NCBI RefSeq assembly: GCF_001742185.1
Contig: NZ_CP015750.1
Coordinates: 2,542,001-2,606,000, forward strand
DNA: 64,000 nucleotides
Source: Pectobacterium wasabiae CFBP 3304
Lineage (GTDB): Bacteria > Pseudomonadota > Gammaproteobacteria > Enterobacterales > Enterobacteriaceae
Direction: 5' to 3'
The first letter of the stretch is position 1, and the number at the start of each line of letters is the position of its first letter. Below are positions 55,532 through 64,000 of this stretch, piece after piece. The notes beneath the pieces were generated by a model. The model worked only from the letters and a program-made list of their open reading frames with translations, was not told where the DNA came from and made no database searches. A program made the position numbers and the translations under genes.

Positions 55532-56431
55532 ATGCAAGAACACGATCAGGCACTTATCGAACAGTTTCTCGATGCGCTGTGGCTGGAAAGAAACCTGGCC
55601 GAGAATACGCTGGCGTCTTATCGGTTGGATCTGCGAACGCTCGCGGAGTGGCTTGCACATCATGATAACGATCTGCTACAGGTACAGGCGCTCGATCTCC
55701 AGGCGTTTCTCGCTGATAGAGTTGATGGGGGTTACAAAGCGACCAGCTCTGCACGTTTGCTGAGTGCGATGCGCCGCTTCTTTCAGTACCTTTATCGCGA
55801 AAAGCAGCGTAGCGACGATCCGAGTGCGGTGCTGTCGTCTCCGAAACTGCCGCAGCGTCTACCTAAAGATTTGAGCGAGGCGCAGGTTGGTGCGTTACTC
55901 AACGCCCCGAGCATTGAACAACCGCTGGAATTACGCGATAAGGCCATGCTTGAGGTATTGTATGCGACAGGACTACGCGTTTCCGAACTGGTTGGTTTGA
56001 CGATGAGTGATGTCAGTCTGCGGCAAGGCGTGGTGCGTGTGCTGGGGAAAGGTAATAAAGAACGGCTAGTGCCGCTGGGTGAAGAAGCGGTGTATTGGAT
56101 CGAGTATTATCTGGAACACGGCCGCCCGTGGTTGCTGAATGGGCAGACACTGGATGTGCTATTTCCCAGCAATCGCGCACGGCAAATGACGCGCCAGACG
56201 TTCTGGCATCGCATCAAGCATTATGCGGTGCTGGCGTCCATCGACAGCGAAAAGCTCTCGCCGCACGTTTTACGTCACGCGTTTGCGACCCATTTATTGA
56301 ATCACGGTGCAGATTTACGGGTCGTACAGATGCTCTTGGGGCACAGCGATCTTTCCACGACGCAGATTTACACCCATGTGGCGACGGAGCGGTTGAAGCA
56401 GCTTCATCAGCAGCACCATCCGCGTGCCTAG
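55532..56431 (+). CDS. xerD: Site-specific recombinase XerD
   Basis: Tyrosine recombinase that with XerC resolves chromosome dimers at dif, activated by FtsK. ATG 55532, with AAGGA seven bases upstream, gives 299 aa (E. coli 298). Catalytic residues: Arg in YATGLRVSELVGL, Lys in GKGNKERLVPLG, His-x-x-Arg in SPHVLRHAFATHLLNHG, His in LLGHSDLSTT and Tyr in QIYTHV. The N-terminal arm (first 40 residues) differs from E. coli. First gene of xerD-dsbC-recJ. Confidence 0.97.
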   Translation: MQEHDQALIEQFLDALWLERNLAENTLASYRLDLRTLAEWLAHHDNDLLQVQALDLQAFLADRVDGGYKATSSARLLSAMRRFFQYLYREKQRSDDPSAVLSSPKLPQRLPKDLSEAQVGALLNAPSIEQPLELRDKAMLEVLYATGLRVSELVGLTMSDVSLRQGVVRVLGKGNKERLVPLGEEAVYWIEYYLEHGRPWLLNGQTLDVLFPSNRARQMTRQTFWHRIKHYAVLASIDSEKLSPHVLRHAFATHLLNHGADLRVVQMLLGHSDLSTTQIYTHVATERLKQLHQQHHPRA

Positions 56432-56550
56432 GCATGCGTAACAGAATAACAGGATGTTATCTGACTGGCGGGTGATCCCGTCGACTATCACGGCGTATTG
56501 CTACAAGCTATATCGCTGCAGGCAATGTTGCAAAAAACAGGATTGATGAA

Positions 56551-57267
56551 ATGAAAAAAGGGTTATTACTGCTTTCTTTGCTGGTGGCGACGGCGACCAA
56601 TTTTGCTCACGCCGATGATGCTGCCATCAAACAGACGCTGACGCGTCTGGATATGCAGGGGGCGGAAATCCTGCCTTCACCGATGGCGGGCATGAAAACC
56701 GTCATTACCGAGAGCGGTGTGCTGTACATCAGCGAAGACGGCAAGCATTTGCTGCAAGGCCCGCTTTATGATGTGAGCGGCACCATGCCGGTCAACACCA
56801 CCAATAAAATCCTGATCGGCAAGCTGGATGCGCTACAGGAGCAGATGATTGTTTATAAAGCCGCGCAGGAAAAACACGTGATTACCGTTTTCACCGACAT
56901 CACCTGCGGCTACTGCCACAAGCTGCATGAGCAGATGAAGGATTACAATGCGTTGGGCATCACCGTGCGCTATCTGGCCTTCCCGCGTCAGGGCATGAAA
57001 TCTCCGGCAGCGAAAGATATGCAGTCCATCTGGTGCGTGGCCGATCGCAATAAAGCGTTTGATAACGCGATGAAGAGCGAAGCGATCTCGCCAGCAACGT
57101 GCAAAACCGATATCGCCGCACATTACCAACTGGGTGTCCAGTTTGGCGTGCAGGGCACCCCCGCCATCGTGTTGCAAGACGGTATGGTTGTGCCGGGATA
57201 TCAAGGGCCGAAAGAGATGTTGGCAATGCTGGAGGCACACAAAGCCTCGAAAAAAACCGGCGGTTGA
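56551..57267 (+). CDS. dsbC: Thiol:disulfide interchange protein DsbC
   Basis: Periplasmic homodimeric disulfide isomerase kept reduced by DsbD. 238 aa; signal peptide MKKGLLLLSLLVATATNFAHA, N-terminal dimerisation domain, then a thioredoxin fold with active site CGYC in FTDITCGYCHKLHEQMKDYN and the cis-Pro loop FGVQGTPAIVL. The second structural disulfide is present (SIWCVADR and ATCKTD). ATG 56551. Seven bases precede recJ. Confidence 0.96.
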   Translation: MKKGLLLLSLLVATATNFAHADDAAIKQTLTRLDMQGAEILPSPMAGMKTVITESGVLYISEDGKHLLQGPLYDVSGTMPVNTTNKILIGKLDALQEQMIVYKAAQEKHVITVFTDITCGYCHKLHEQMKDYNALGITVRYLAFPRQGMKSPAAKDMQSIWCVADRNKAFDNAMKSEAISPATCKTDIAAHYQLGVQFGVQGTPAIVLQDGMVVPGYQGPKEMLAMLEAHKASKKTGG

Positions 57268-57273
57268 TGCTAC

Positions 57274-59022
57274 GTGAACATGATTACCCAACTCCGCCGG
57301 CGTCCGCTGGTGGAGGATATTGATTTACCTGACACCGTTCCGCCTTTACTGCGTCGCCTCTACGCGCAACGTGGCGTTAAAGGCGCTCAGGAGCTGGAAC
57401 GTAGCCTGAGTGGTTTACTCAATTACCGTTTACTCAGCGGCATTGATAAAGCGATCGATCTGCTGCAACTCGCGCTGGCAGAGAAGCGCTGCATCGTGAT
57501 TGTGGGCGACTTTGATGCTGATGGTGCCACCAGCACCACGCTTGCCGTACTGGCGTTGCGCAGCATGGGCGGCACGAACGTAAAATATCTGGTGCCGAAC
57601 CGCTTTGAAGATGGTTATGGGCTAAGCCCCGCGGTGGTGGCGCAGGCTGCTGCGTTGGGAGCGGAGCTGATTGTTACTGTGGATAACGGAATCTCTTCCC
57701 ATGCGGGCGTTGAGGATGCACATCGGCGCGGTATCTCGGTGCTGGTGACCGATCACCACCTGCCGGGCGAAGCCCTGCCTGACGCCGATGCGATGATTAA
57801 CCCCAATCTGTCAGATTGTGCATTCCCCTCTAAGGCGTTGGCTGGCGTGGGGGTGGCGTTCTATCTGATGATGGCGCTGTTTGTACGCCTGCGTGACAGC
57901 GACTGGTTTACGCAGCAGGGGCTGGCGAAGCCGAATCTTACCGAATTACTGGATCTGGTGGCGCTGGGCACGGTGGCTGATGTGGTGCCGCTGGATGCCA
58001 ACAACCGGATTCTGGTGGCTCAGGGGCTGAATCGCATTCGGGCTGGAGAATGTCGTCCGGGCATTCGAGCGCTGCTGGAAGTGGCTAACCGCGATGCCAG
58101 TCAGCTAGTCGCCAGCGATTTAGGTTTTGCCATCGGGCCTCGACTCAATGCAGCCGGGCGACTGGATGATATGACGGTCGGGGTCGAACTGTTATTGAGT
58201 AACGATATTACTCAGGCGCGCATGCTGGCTAACGATTTAGATGGGTTGAATCAGGATCGGCGCGAAATCGAACAGGGAATGCAGGTCGAAGCCTTGCGCC
58301 TGTGCGAATCGCTGGAACGTACCCGCACTGAATTACCTTACGGTCTGGCGATGTATCACCCAGAATGGCATCAGGGCGTTGTGGGTATTCTGGCTTCACG
58401 CATTAAAGAGCGTTTTCATCGTCCGGTGATTGCTTTTGCGCCTGCGGGCGACGGCATGCTGAAAGGGTCGGGACGTTCTATTGCCGGTCTGCATCTGCGT
58501 GATGCGCTGGAAAGATTAGATACGCTGTATCCCGGCATGATGGACAAGTTCGGCGGACACGCGATGGCGGCAGGACTATCGCTGCATGAAACGCAGTTCG
58601 AGGATTTCCGTCAGCGCTTCGGCGAACTGGTGGGCGAGTGGCTCGATCCGTCTCAGCTTGAAGGCGTCGTTTGGTCTGATGGCGAACTGGCATTGCCGGA
58701 GCTGAATTTGCTCTCAACGGCAGAGATGCTGCGTTATGCGGGGCCGTGGGGACAAGCGTTCCCTGAACCGACGTTCGATGGTTGCTTCCGCATTCTGCAA
58801 CCCCGTTTGCTCAAAGAACGCCATTTGAAAGCGATGTTTGAACCGATCGGTGTAACAGGAACCGTGCCGCTGTTAGATGGCATCGCGTTTAATATTGATA
58901 CCACCATCTGGCCCGATCCGAGCATTAAAGAAGTGGAAATGGCGTACCGGCTGGATATTAACGAGTTTCGTGGTAAACGCTCGGTGCAATTGTTGATTCA
59001 ACATCTGTGGCCGCGCGCATGA
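57274..59022 (+). CDS. recJ: Single-stranded-DNA exonuclease RecJ
   Basis: 5'-3' exonuclease of mismatch repair, base-excision repair and RecF recombination. 582 aa (E. coli 577). DHH-phosphoesterase motifs VGDFDADGATSTTL, VTVDNGISSHAGV, VTDHHLPGE (DHH), then DHHA1 with GSGRSIAGLHLRDAL and FGGHAMAAGLSL, and a C-terminal OB fold. GTG 57274 is taken as start; ATG 57280 is possible, neither has a strong ribosome site, suggesting coupling to dsbC. Confidence 0.96.
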   Translation: MNMITQLRRRPLVEDIDLPDTVPPLLRRLYAQRGVKGAQELERSLSGLLNYRLLSGIDKAIDLLQLALAEKRCIVIVGDFDADGATSTTLAVLALRSMGGTNVKYLVPNRFEDGYGLSPAVVAQAAALGAELIVTVDNGISSHAGVEDAHRRGISVLVTDHHLPGEALPDADAMINPNLSDCAFPSKALAGVGVAFYLMMALFVRLRDSDWFTQQGLAKPNLTELLDLVALGTVADVVPLDANNRILVAQGLNRIRAGECRPGIRALLEVANRDASQLVASDLGFAIGPRLNAAGRLDDMTVGVELLLSNDITQARMLANDLDGLNQDRREIEQGMQVEALRLCESLERTRTELPYGLAMYHPEWHQGVVGILASRIKERFHRPVIAFAPAGDGMLKGSGRSIAGLHLRDALERLDTLYPGMMDKFGGHAMAAGLSLHETQFEDFRQRFGELVGEWLDPSQLEGVVWSDGELALPELNLLSTAEMLRYAGPWGQAFPEPTFDGCFRILQPRLLKERHLKAMFEPIGVTGTVPLLDGIAFNIDTTIWPDPSIKEVEMAYRLDINEFRGKRSVQLLIQHLWPRA

Positions 59023-59128
59023 ACCGAATACGGCGGGCGGAAAGCCTATAAAATGCTTCTTTTATCCGCTAGAATGGCGGGTTACATCATTCCGTTGTCA
59101 ACGACTTAACGTAAGAATATAAAAAATC

Positions 59129-60227
59129 ATGTTTGAAATTAATCCGGTAAAAAACCGCATTCAGGATCTGTCTGAACGTAGCGCCGTTCTTCGGGGGTAT
59201 CTTTGACTATGATGCCAAGAAAGAACGCCTTGAAGAAGTAAACGCCGAACTGGAACAGCCTGATGTCTGGAATGAGCCTGAACGCGCTCAGGCATTGGGA
59301 AAAGAACGTTCCTCGCTGGAAGCCATCGTAGACACCATCGATCAACTGGCTCAGGGGCTGGAAGATGTGGTCGGTCTGCTTGAACTCGCGGTGGAAGAAG
59401 ACGACGAAGACACCTTTAATGAAACCTCGCTAGAACTGGACGCGCTGGAAAATAAATTAGGCCAGCTTGAATTCCGTCGCATGTTCTCCGGCCAGTACGA
59501 CAGTGCAGACTGTTATCTGGATATCCAGGCGGGTTCTGGCGGTACGGAAGCGCAGGACTGGGCCAGCATGCTGGTGCGTATGTACCTGCGTTGGGCGGAA
59601 GCCAAAGGGTTTAAAACCGAAATTATTGAAGAATCAGACGGTGACGTGGCTGGTACGAAATCGGCCACCATCAAAATCATCGGTGACTACGCGTTTGGTT
59701 GGCTGCGTACTGAAACCGGTGTACACCGCCTGGTGCGTAAGAGCCCGTTCGATTCCGGCGGCCGCCGCCACACCTCATTCAGCTCCGCGTTTATCTACCC
59801 GGAAGTGGATGACGATATCGATATCGAAATCAATCCGGCCGACCTGCGTATTGACGTTTACCGCGCATCCGGTGCGGGTGGTCAGCACGTTAACCGGACA
59901 GAATCCGCGGTGCGTATTACCCACATTCCGACCAACATTGTTACGCAGTGTCAGAATGACCGTTCCCAGCATAAAAACAAAGATCAGGCGATGAAACAGT
60001 TGAAAGCCAAGCTGTACGAGTTTGAGATGCAAAAGAAAAATGCTGAGAAACAGGCGATGGAAGACAACAAATCGGACATCGGCTGGGGCAGTCAGATTCG
60101 TTCCTATGTTCTGGATGATTCGCGCATCAAAGATTTACGTACCGGAGTGGAAACACGTAACACTCAGGCCGTACTGGATGGCGATCTGGACAAATTTATT
60201 GAAGCAAGTTTAAAAGCGGGGTTATAA
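59129..60227 (+). CDS. prfB: Peptide chain release factor 2 (programmed +1 frameshift)
   Basis: Recognises UGA and UAA stops. Reading begins at ATG 59129 (MFEINPVKN); after 25 codons an in-frame TGA lies at 59204-59206 within TATCTTTGACTAT, and a +1 shift at CTT-TGA continues in the frame from 59205 to 60227, giving 365 aa as in E. coli. Thus RF2 shortage raises its own synthesis. The upstream stimulator is CGGGGG rather than AGGGGG. SPF (RKSPFDSGG) and GGQ ([15 protein letters not shown]) motifs are intact; Ala precedes SGAGGQ as in most enterobacteria rather than the Thr of E. coli K-12. Confidence 0.97.
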
Positions 60228-60235
60228 GAATTCAC

Positions 60236-61753
60236 ATGGCTGAATCACAATCACAGGGTGCCGATCAGGCGCAAGATCTGAATAATGAATTAAAAACGCG
60301 TCGTGAAAAGCTGGTGACGCTGCGTGAAAACGGGATCGCGTTCCCGAATGATTTCCGCCGTGACAGCACCTCCGATCATCTGCACGCAGAGTTCGATGCC
60401 AAAGAGAATGAAGAGCTGGAAGAATTGGGCATCGAAGTGACCGTTGCAGGCCGTATGATGACTCGCCGTATCATGGGTAAAGCCTCTTTCGTGACCTTGC
60501 AGGACGTCGGTGGCCGTATCCAACTGTATGTTTCCCGCGACGATCTGGCGGAAGGCATCTATAACGAACAGTTCAAGAAGTGGGATCTGGGCGATATTCT
60601 GGGGGCACGTGGCAAGCTGTTCAAAACCAAAACGGGCGAACTGTCGATTCACTGTACCGAACTGCGCCTGCTGACCAAAGCGCTGCGTCCGCTGCCGGAT
60701 AAATTCCACGGTTTGGCCGATCAGGAAACGCGTTATCGTCAGCGCTATTTGGATCTGATCGCTAACGACGAATCCCGCAACACCTTCCGCATTCGTTCTA
60801 ACGTGATGGCGGCTATCCGCCGCTTCATGGTAGATCACGGCTTTATGGAAGTGGAAACGCCGATGATGCAGGTGATCCCCGGCGGCGCGTCTGCCCGTCC
60901 GTTCATCACCCACCATAATGCGCTGGACATCGACATGTACCTGCGTATCGCGCCAGAACTGTATCTGAAGCGTCTGGTTGTCGGTGGTTTTGAGCGCGTG
61001 TTCGAGATCAACCGTAACTTCCGTAACGAAGGCGTTTCCCCGCGTCACAACCCTGAATTCACCATGATGGAACTTTATATGGCGTATGCCGATTATAAAG
61101 ACCTGATTGTGTTGACGGAAAACCTGTTCCGCACGCTGACGCAGGACGTGCTGGGCTCGACAACAGTGGTGTACGGCGATCAGACATTCGACTTCGGTAA
61201 GCCGTTTGAAAAACTGACGATGCGCGAAGCGATCTGCAAATACCGTCCTGAAACCAACGTTGCCGATCTGGACGATCTGGAGAAAGCGACTGCAATCGCA
61301 CAGTCTCTGGGCATCAAGATCGAGAAAAGCTGGGGATTGGGTCGCATCGTTACCGAGATCTTCGAAGAGACGGCAGAAAGCAGCCTGATCCAACCGACCT
61401 TCATCACCGAATATCCGGCGGAAGTGTCGCCGCTGGCGCGTCGTAACGATCAGAACCCGGAAATTACCGATCGCTTTGAGTTCTTCATCGGCGGCCGTGA
61501 AATTGGTAACGGCTTCTCCGAGCTGAATGATGCCGAAGATCAGGCTGAGCGTTTTGCCCAGCAGGTTAACGCTAAAGATGCGGGCGATGACGAAGCAATG
61601 TTCTACGATGAAGACTACGTGACAGCGTTGGAGCACGGTCTGCCGCCGACGGCGGGTCTGGGTATTGGTATCGACCGTATGGTGATGTTGTTCACGAACA
61701 GCCACACCATCCGCGACGTCATCCTATTCCCGGCGATGCGTCCGCAGAAATAA
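60236..61753 (+). CDS. lysS: Lysyl-tRNA synthetase, class II
   Basis: Charges tRNA-Lys. 505 aa, same length as E. coli LysS. N-terminal OB-fold anticodon-binding domain ([20 protein letters not shown]), then class II catalytic motifs: motif 1 [16 protein letters not shown], motif 2 [15 protein letters not shown] and motif 3 [16 protein letters not shown] 60236 is eight bases after prfB, so the two are co-transcribed as in E. coli. Followed by a strong terminator. Confidence 0.98.
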   Translation: MAESQSQGADQAQDLNNELKTRREKLVTLRENGIAFPNDFRRDSTSDHLHAEFDAKENEELEELGIEVTVAGRMMTRRIMGKASFVTLQDVGGRIQLYVSRDDLAEGIYNEQFKKWDLGDILGARGKLFKTKTGELSIHCTELRLLTKALRPLPDKFHGLADQETRYRQRYLDLIANDESRNTFRIRSNVMAAIRRFMVDHGFMEVETPMMQVIPGGASARPFITHHNALDIDMYLRIAPELYLKRLVVGGFERVFEINRNFRNEGVSPRHNPEFTMMELYMAYADYKDLIVLTENLFRTLTQDVLGSTTVVYGDQTFDFGKPFEKLTMREAICKYRPETNVADLDDLEKATAIAQSLGIKIEKSWGLGRIVTEIFEETAESSLIQPTFITEYPAEVSPLARRNDQNPEITDRFEFFIGGREIGNGFSELNDAEDQAERFAQQVNAKDAGDDEAMFYDEDYVTALEHGLPPTAGLGIGIDRMVMLFTNSHTIRDVILFPAMRPQK

Positions 61754-61776
61754 GCTCGTTTTAGCTGAACCTTCGA

Positions 61777-61803
61777 AACCGGTGCAACTGCGCCGGTTTT
61801 TTT
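61777..61803 (+). terminator. prfB-lysS terminator
   Basis: AACCGG with TGC extension (61777-61785), AACT loop, GCGCCGGTT (61790-61798; one G-T pair), then five T. 24 bases after lysS. Confidence 0.9.
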
Positions 61804-61823
61804 ATTATCGACAATGTTAAATT

Positions 61824-61892
61824 TTAGGGGAAACTCGGGGATGAGGTTCCCGTAGGGACACCTAGCACCGTGGTAACCCCGAGTATCTCGAT
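61824..61892 (+). repeat. Dispersed 69-bp repeat, copy 2
   Basis: TTAGGGGAAAC at the start, GGTTCCCGTAGGGA core and GTATCTCGAT end, as in copy 1 at 39202. Here CTCGGGG (61834-61840) can pair with CCCCGAG (61877-61883), closing the unit into a hairpin. Lies between the lysS terminator and the AraC gene. Confidence 0.75.
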
Positions 61893-62009
61893 CTCACCTC
61901 GATAGTACTTCTCTTGTTTTATCTCTGTATTCTTGTCGTCATTCTGTGATTGTCGCCCGACGGGGGAAGATGCTATTTTCAGGAATTCATTCACTGCCGG
62001 AACGCCCTC

Positions 62010-62765
62010 ATGATGACTTACCGCGATGCCTGGTTTGAGCTGGCGCTGTTAACCAACGGCCGCAGCTTTCCACGTCATACGCACGATGAGTTCGTCATCA
62101 GCGCTAATCTCAGTGGGTTGGAAACGGTCTGGCTGGATGGAGAGACCTTTGTTGCCACCAACGATATGGTGACGACCTACAATCCTAATCAGTTACAGGG
62201 CAGCGATAATGCGTTTGACCGCTGGCAGTGCGTATCGCTGTACGTTCACCCGAAGGCATTCGAGCATTATTTCCATCAAACGTTTCTATTCTCACAGGGC
62301 TGGAATCCATCGGCGCAGTTGGCGTCTGAGCTAAAACAGCTCGTCATCTCTGATTTGGACGACAGCTCCCGTCAGGAGCGCATTATCCTGCTGCTGGCAG
62401 GATTGATGGAAGGTCAGCACCGAATGCTGCCTCAAAGTCAGGCCAAAGAGGCCGAGCGGATCACGCGGATCAAAGAGGGGCTACTGAACGATCTCAGCGA
62501 TGTCCCCACACTTGACCAGCTCGCGCAGCAGGAGAACCTGTCAGTTGCGCATCTGGTTCGTTCGTTTAATCAGGCGGTCGGCCTGCCACCACTGGCGTGG
62601 CTAATGCAACGGCGTATGTGCAAAGCACGAGAACTACTGCGGCAGGGCATTGCGATCAGTCAGGTCGCAGGCGATGTCGGGTTTGCCGATCAGGCGCATT
62701 TCACTAAAGCCTTCAATCGCTATAACGCTATGACACCGGGACAGTTCCGTCGTATCAATTTTTGA
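62010..62765 (+). CDS. AraC-family transcriptional regulator
   Basis: 251 aa: an N-terminal cupin sensing domain (FELALLTNGRSFPRHTHDEF, VATNDMVTTYNPNQL) and a C-terminal pair of helix-turn-helix motifs (LDQLAQQENLSVAHLVRSFN and AISQVAGDVGFADQAHFTKA). ATG 62010 with GGAA upstream; the longer frame from 61950 has less support. Next gene, 62 bases on in the same direction, is a LysE-type exporter, and cupin-AraC/LysE pairs usually form a regulator-exporter unit. Confidence 0.88.
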   Translation: MMTYRDAWFELALLTNGRSFPRHTHDEFVISANLSGLETVWLDGETFVATNDMVTTYNPNQLQGSDNAFDRWQCVSLYVHPKAFEHYFHQTFLFSQGWNPSAQLASELKQLVISDLDDSSRQERIILLLAGLMEGQHRMLPQSQAKEAERITRIKEGLLNDLSDVPTLDQLAQQENLSVAHLVRSFNQAVGLPPLAWLMQRRMCKARELLRQGIAISQVAGDVGFADQAHFTKAFNRYNAMTPGQFRRINF

Positions 62766-62827
62766 CAATACAGCGTTTCCCTTGGGTTCTACACTCGCCT
62801 TATTGCTTAACGCTCTAAGGGAATATC

Positions 62828-63511
62828 ATGCTGTTAGTTGTCTTCACGGGGATGCTGCTATCTCTGTCGCTGTGTCTCGATCTGGGGATGGTCAATACCG
62901 CAATTATTAACCGTGGGCTGCGACACGGGGCGCGTTCGGCGTTTTATATCGGGCTGGGTTCCTGTTTCGGCGATCTGTTTTATGCCACGCTGTCGGTACT
63001 GGGGCTGGCGGTGGTGTTTAACCTTACGCCAGTACGCTGGGTGTTATGGATTGGCGGTGGGCTGATTCTGATCTGGATGACGATCAGCATGGCGCGTGCG
63101 GCATGGCGTGACTATCGGGTTAAACGCTTCGCCGATCTCTCTACAACAGCGAATGTTATGGATTCCAGCACGCCACCTGCCCGGTACACTGAATTTTTCA
63201 GCGGTGTCGGCATGGCATTGGCGTCACCAACGGCGCTGCTATGGTTTGCGGCGATTGGCGGCACCATTATCGCGCAGTCTACCGATGGCACTGCTTTCAT
63301 GATCGGCCTGTTTCTGTTGGGCTTTTTCGTTGGCGGTGTGCTGTGGACGTTCTTCCTCGCAGTGCTAGTGAAGTACGGTCAGCGCCTGCTGAAAGAACGT
63401 ATCTCATTCTATTGCAGCCTGATCTCTGCTCTGCTTTTTGCCTACTTTGCCTGGCACGTCATTTCCAATGGCTATGAGACGTTGTTCCTACCGCTATCCA
63501 CGGCTGCATGA
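62828..63511 (+). CDS. LysE-family amino-acid exporter
   Basis: 227 aa inner-membrane protein of the LysE/RhtB superfamily with six hydrophobic segments. The N-terminal motif is GMLLSLSLCLDLGMVNTAII and the paired helix near residue 130 (GVGMALASPTALLWFAAIGG) carries the family NP-like position as SP. A charged cytoplasmic loop spans about 90-120. ATG 62828 follows AAGGGAATATC. Substrate probably an amino acid or analogue; unknown. Confidence 0.87.
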   Translation: MLLVVFTGMLLSLSLCLDLGMVNTAIINRGLRHGARSAFYIGLGSCFGDLFYATLSVLGLAVVFNLTPVRWVLWIGGGLILIWMTISMARAAWRDYRVKRFADLSTTANVMDSSTPPARYTEFFSGVGMALASPTALLWFAAIGGTIIAQSTDGTAFMIGLFLLGFFVGGVLWTFFLAVLVKYGQRLLKERISFYCSLISALLFAYFAWHVISNGYETLFLPLSTAA

Positions 63512-63547
63512 CCGGTCAAAACAACAGCACTTTGCCGGGTTTTTTAC

Positions 63548-63575
63548 TTGCTCGGCAACGGCATAGCGCTATAAT
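63548..63575 (+). promoter_or_regulatory. tRNA-Gly promoter
   Basis: TTGCTC (63548-63553), 16 bases, consensus TATAAT (63570-63575), then GCCACTCGC. 17 bases before the tRNA. Confidence 0.75.
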
Positions 63576-63592
63576 GCCACTCGCTTCTCCGT

Positions 63593-63666
63593 GCGAGTGT
63601 AGTTCAATGGTAGAACGGCAGCTTCCCAAGCTGCATACGAGGGTTCGATTCCCTTCACTCGCTCCA
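63593..63666 (+). tRNA. tRNA-Gly (CCC)
   Basis: 74 bases: acceptor GCGAGTG with CACTCGC, D arm TAGTTCAATGGTAGAA, anticodon loop TTCCCAA (CCC) on stem CAGC/GCTG, T arm GAGGGTTCGATTCCCTT and encoded CCA. Resembles E. coli glyU. Confidence 0.97.
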
Positions 63667-64000
63667 AGTTCTCTTCTCTCAATGTCTACCCAAGTCCAAA
63701 AAATCCAGTTACCACAAGACTTTCCACGATTTTTCTGTCGTTCAGGGAAAACCCACACCTATCTAAATCTATGCCTCACTGTGTATAGTTATGTGTATAG
63801 GACGTGATGACATCTGAAATCCTATACTTAGCCGCAGGGAAGTGCGTCATTCATGAATGGGAGCATATTATTGCGCGGATAAGCGCTGGTAGACTTAGGC
63901 AGTGTGCGGTCTACTGATATGATTAAATACCAATTTATTTTTGGCCTGATTTTTTTGAAAAAAATTTGATATCAACATAAACAACAATAACTATGGACAG
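63667..64000. other. Region after tRNA-Gly, unassigned
   Basis: 334 bases to the window end with no recognised gene. AT-rich from about 63920. A 36-codon frame at 63807-63917 (starts MTSEILYLAAGK, AGGA upstream) is too short and unrecognised to call. The position directly after a tRNA 3' end is a common place for integrated elements, but no integrase is visible. Confidence 0.4.

Noticed and set aside
59295..60227. prfB as a shorter ORF starting at 59295
   Set aside because: The true gene starts at 59129 and shifts frame at 59204; the shorter form would lose the N-terminal domain.
60290..61705. 471-codon minus-strand ORF opposite lysS
   Set aside because: Mirror frame of a highly expressed gene; composition is His/Gln/Phe-rich and matches no family I know.

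Overview
The window reads as chromosomal DNA of an enterobacterium close to Escherichia coli but not E. coli, most likely a soft-rot Pectobacterium or near relative. Most proteins are near-colinear with E. coli orthologues, several E. coli gene neighbourhoods are kept in the same order (truB-rpsO-pnp-nlpI-yrbN-deaD; yhbW-ubiV-ubiU/ubiT-yhbS-yhbQ; deoABD; rimI-holD/rsmC beside tRNA-Leu(CAG) genes and yjjZ; gcvTHP; yqfA/ygfZ/sdhE-ygfX; fldB, then xerD-dsbC-recJ-prfB-lysS), and these blocks are joined differently from E. coli, with lineage-specific genes between them. No insertion sequence, prophage or CRISPR array was seen. The species call is inference; no search was run.

Layout. 1-6.9 kb: RNA modification, translation and RNA decay (truB, cut by the window start, rpsO, pnp, nlpI, the 25-codon yrbN overlapping deaD). 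7-8.8 kb: an EptC/CptA phosphoethanolamine transferase where E. coli has mtr. 8.8-13.6 kb: yhbW, the O2-independent ubiquinone genes ubiU-ubiV divergent from ubiT, then yhbS and yhbQ. 13.6-17.8 kb: a CRP/CytR-type promoter and deoABD without deoC. 17.8-20.8 kb: a Fur-controlled TonB-dependent receptor and a secreted discoidin-domain protein. 20.9-25.9 kb: rimI, holD, rsmC, an aldo/keto reductase with divergent LysR regulator, three tRNA-Leu(CAG) genes and a Fur-boxed yjjZ. 26-30.8 kb: acetoin genes budR/budAB and a lone fucO. 31.3-35.9 kb: gcvTHP. 36-37.3 kb: an HxlR regulator/SDR pair. 37.3-42.7 kb: a Ugp-like ABC transporter with the glycerophosphodiesterase GpdQ inside the operon, preceded by a PHO-box-like site. 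42.8-45.2 kb: Fur-controlled fhuE. 45.2-50.9 kb: an HD hydrolase, yqfA with a FabR-type palindrome, ygfZ, sdhE-ygfX, rlmF, an STN-like lipoprotein and fldB. 51.2-55.2 kb: a Met/NlpA-type ABC operon and a YhjE-type MHS transporter, inserted between fldB and xerD relative to E. coli. 55.5-61.8 kb: xerD, dsbC, recJ, prfB (with programmed frameshift) and lysS. 61.8-64 kb: a repeat copy, an AraC regulator with a LysE-type exporter, and tRNA-Gly(CCC).

Functional themes. Phosphate scavenging: the gpdQ operon looks built to import glycerophosphodiesters or glycerol-3-phosphate and hydrolyse diesters inside the cell. Iron: three separate Fur-box loci (receptor at 17.9 kb, yjjZ, fhuE). Anaerobic life: ubiUVT, budAB and fucO. 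The points most worth a second look are the gpdQ operon with its PHO box and ribosome-site hairpin, the deo promoter without deoC, a dispersed 69-bp repeat found twice, a transcription terminator inside gcvTHP, a terminator embedded in yhbQ coding sequence, the cysteine-free MetQ-like protein, the free-standing STN lipoprotein, and a one-base change in the prfB frameshift stimulator.
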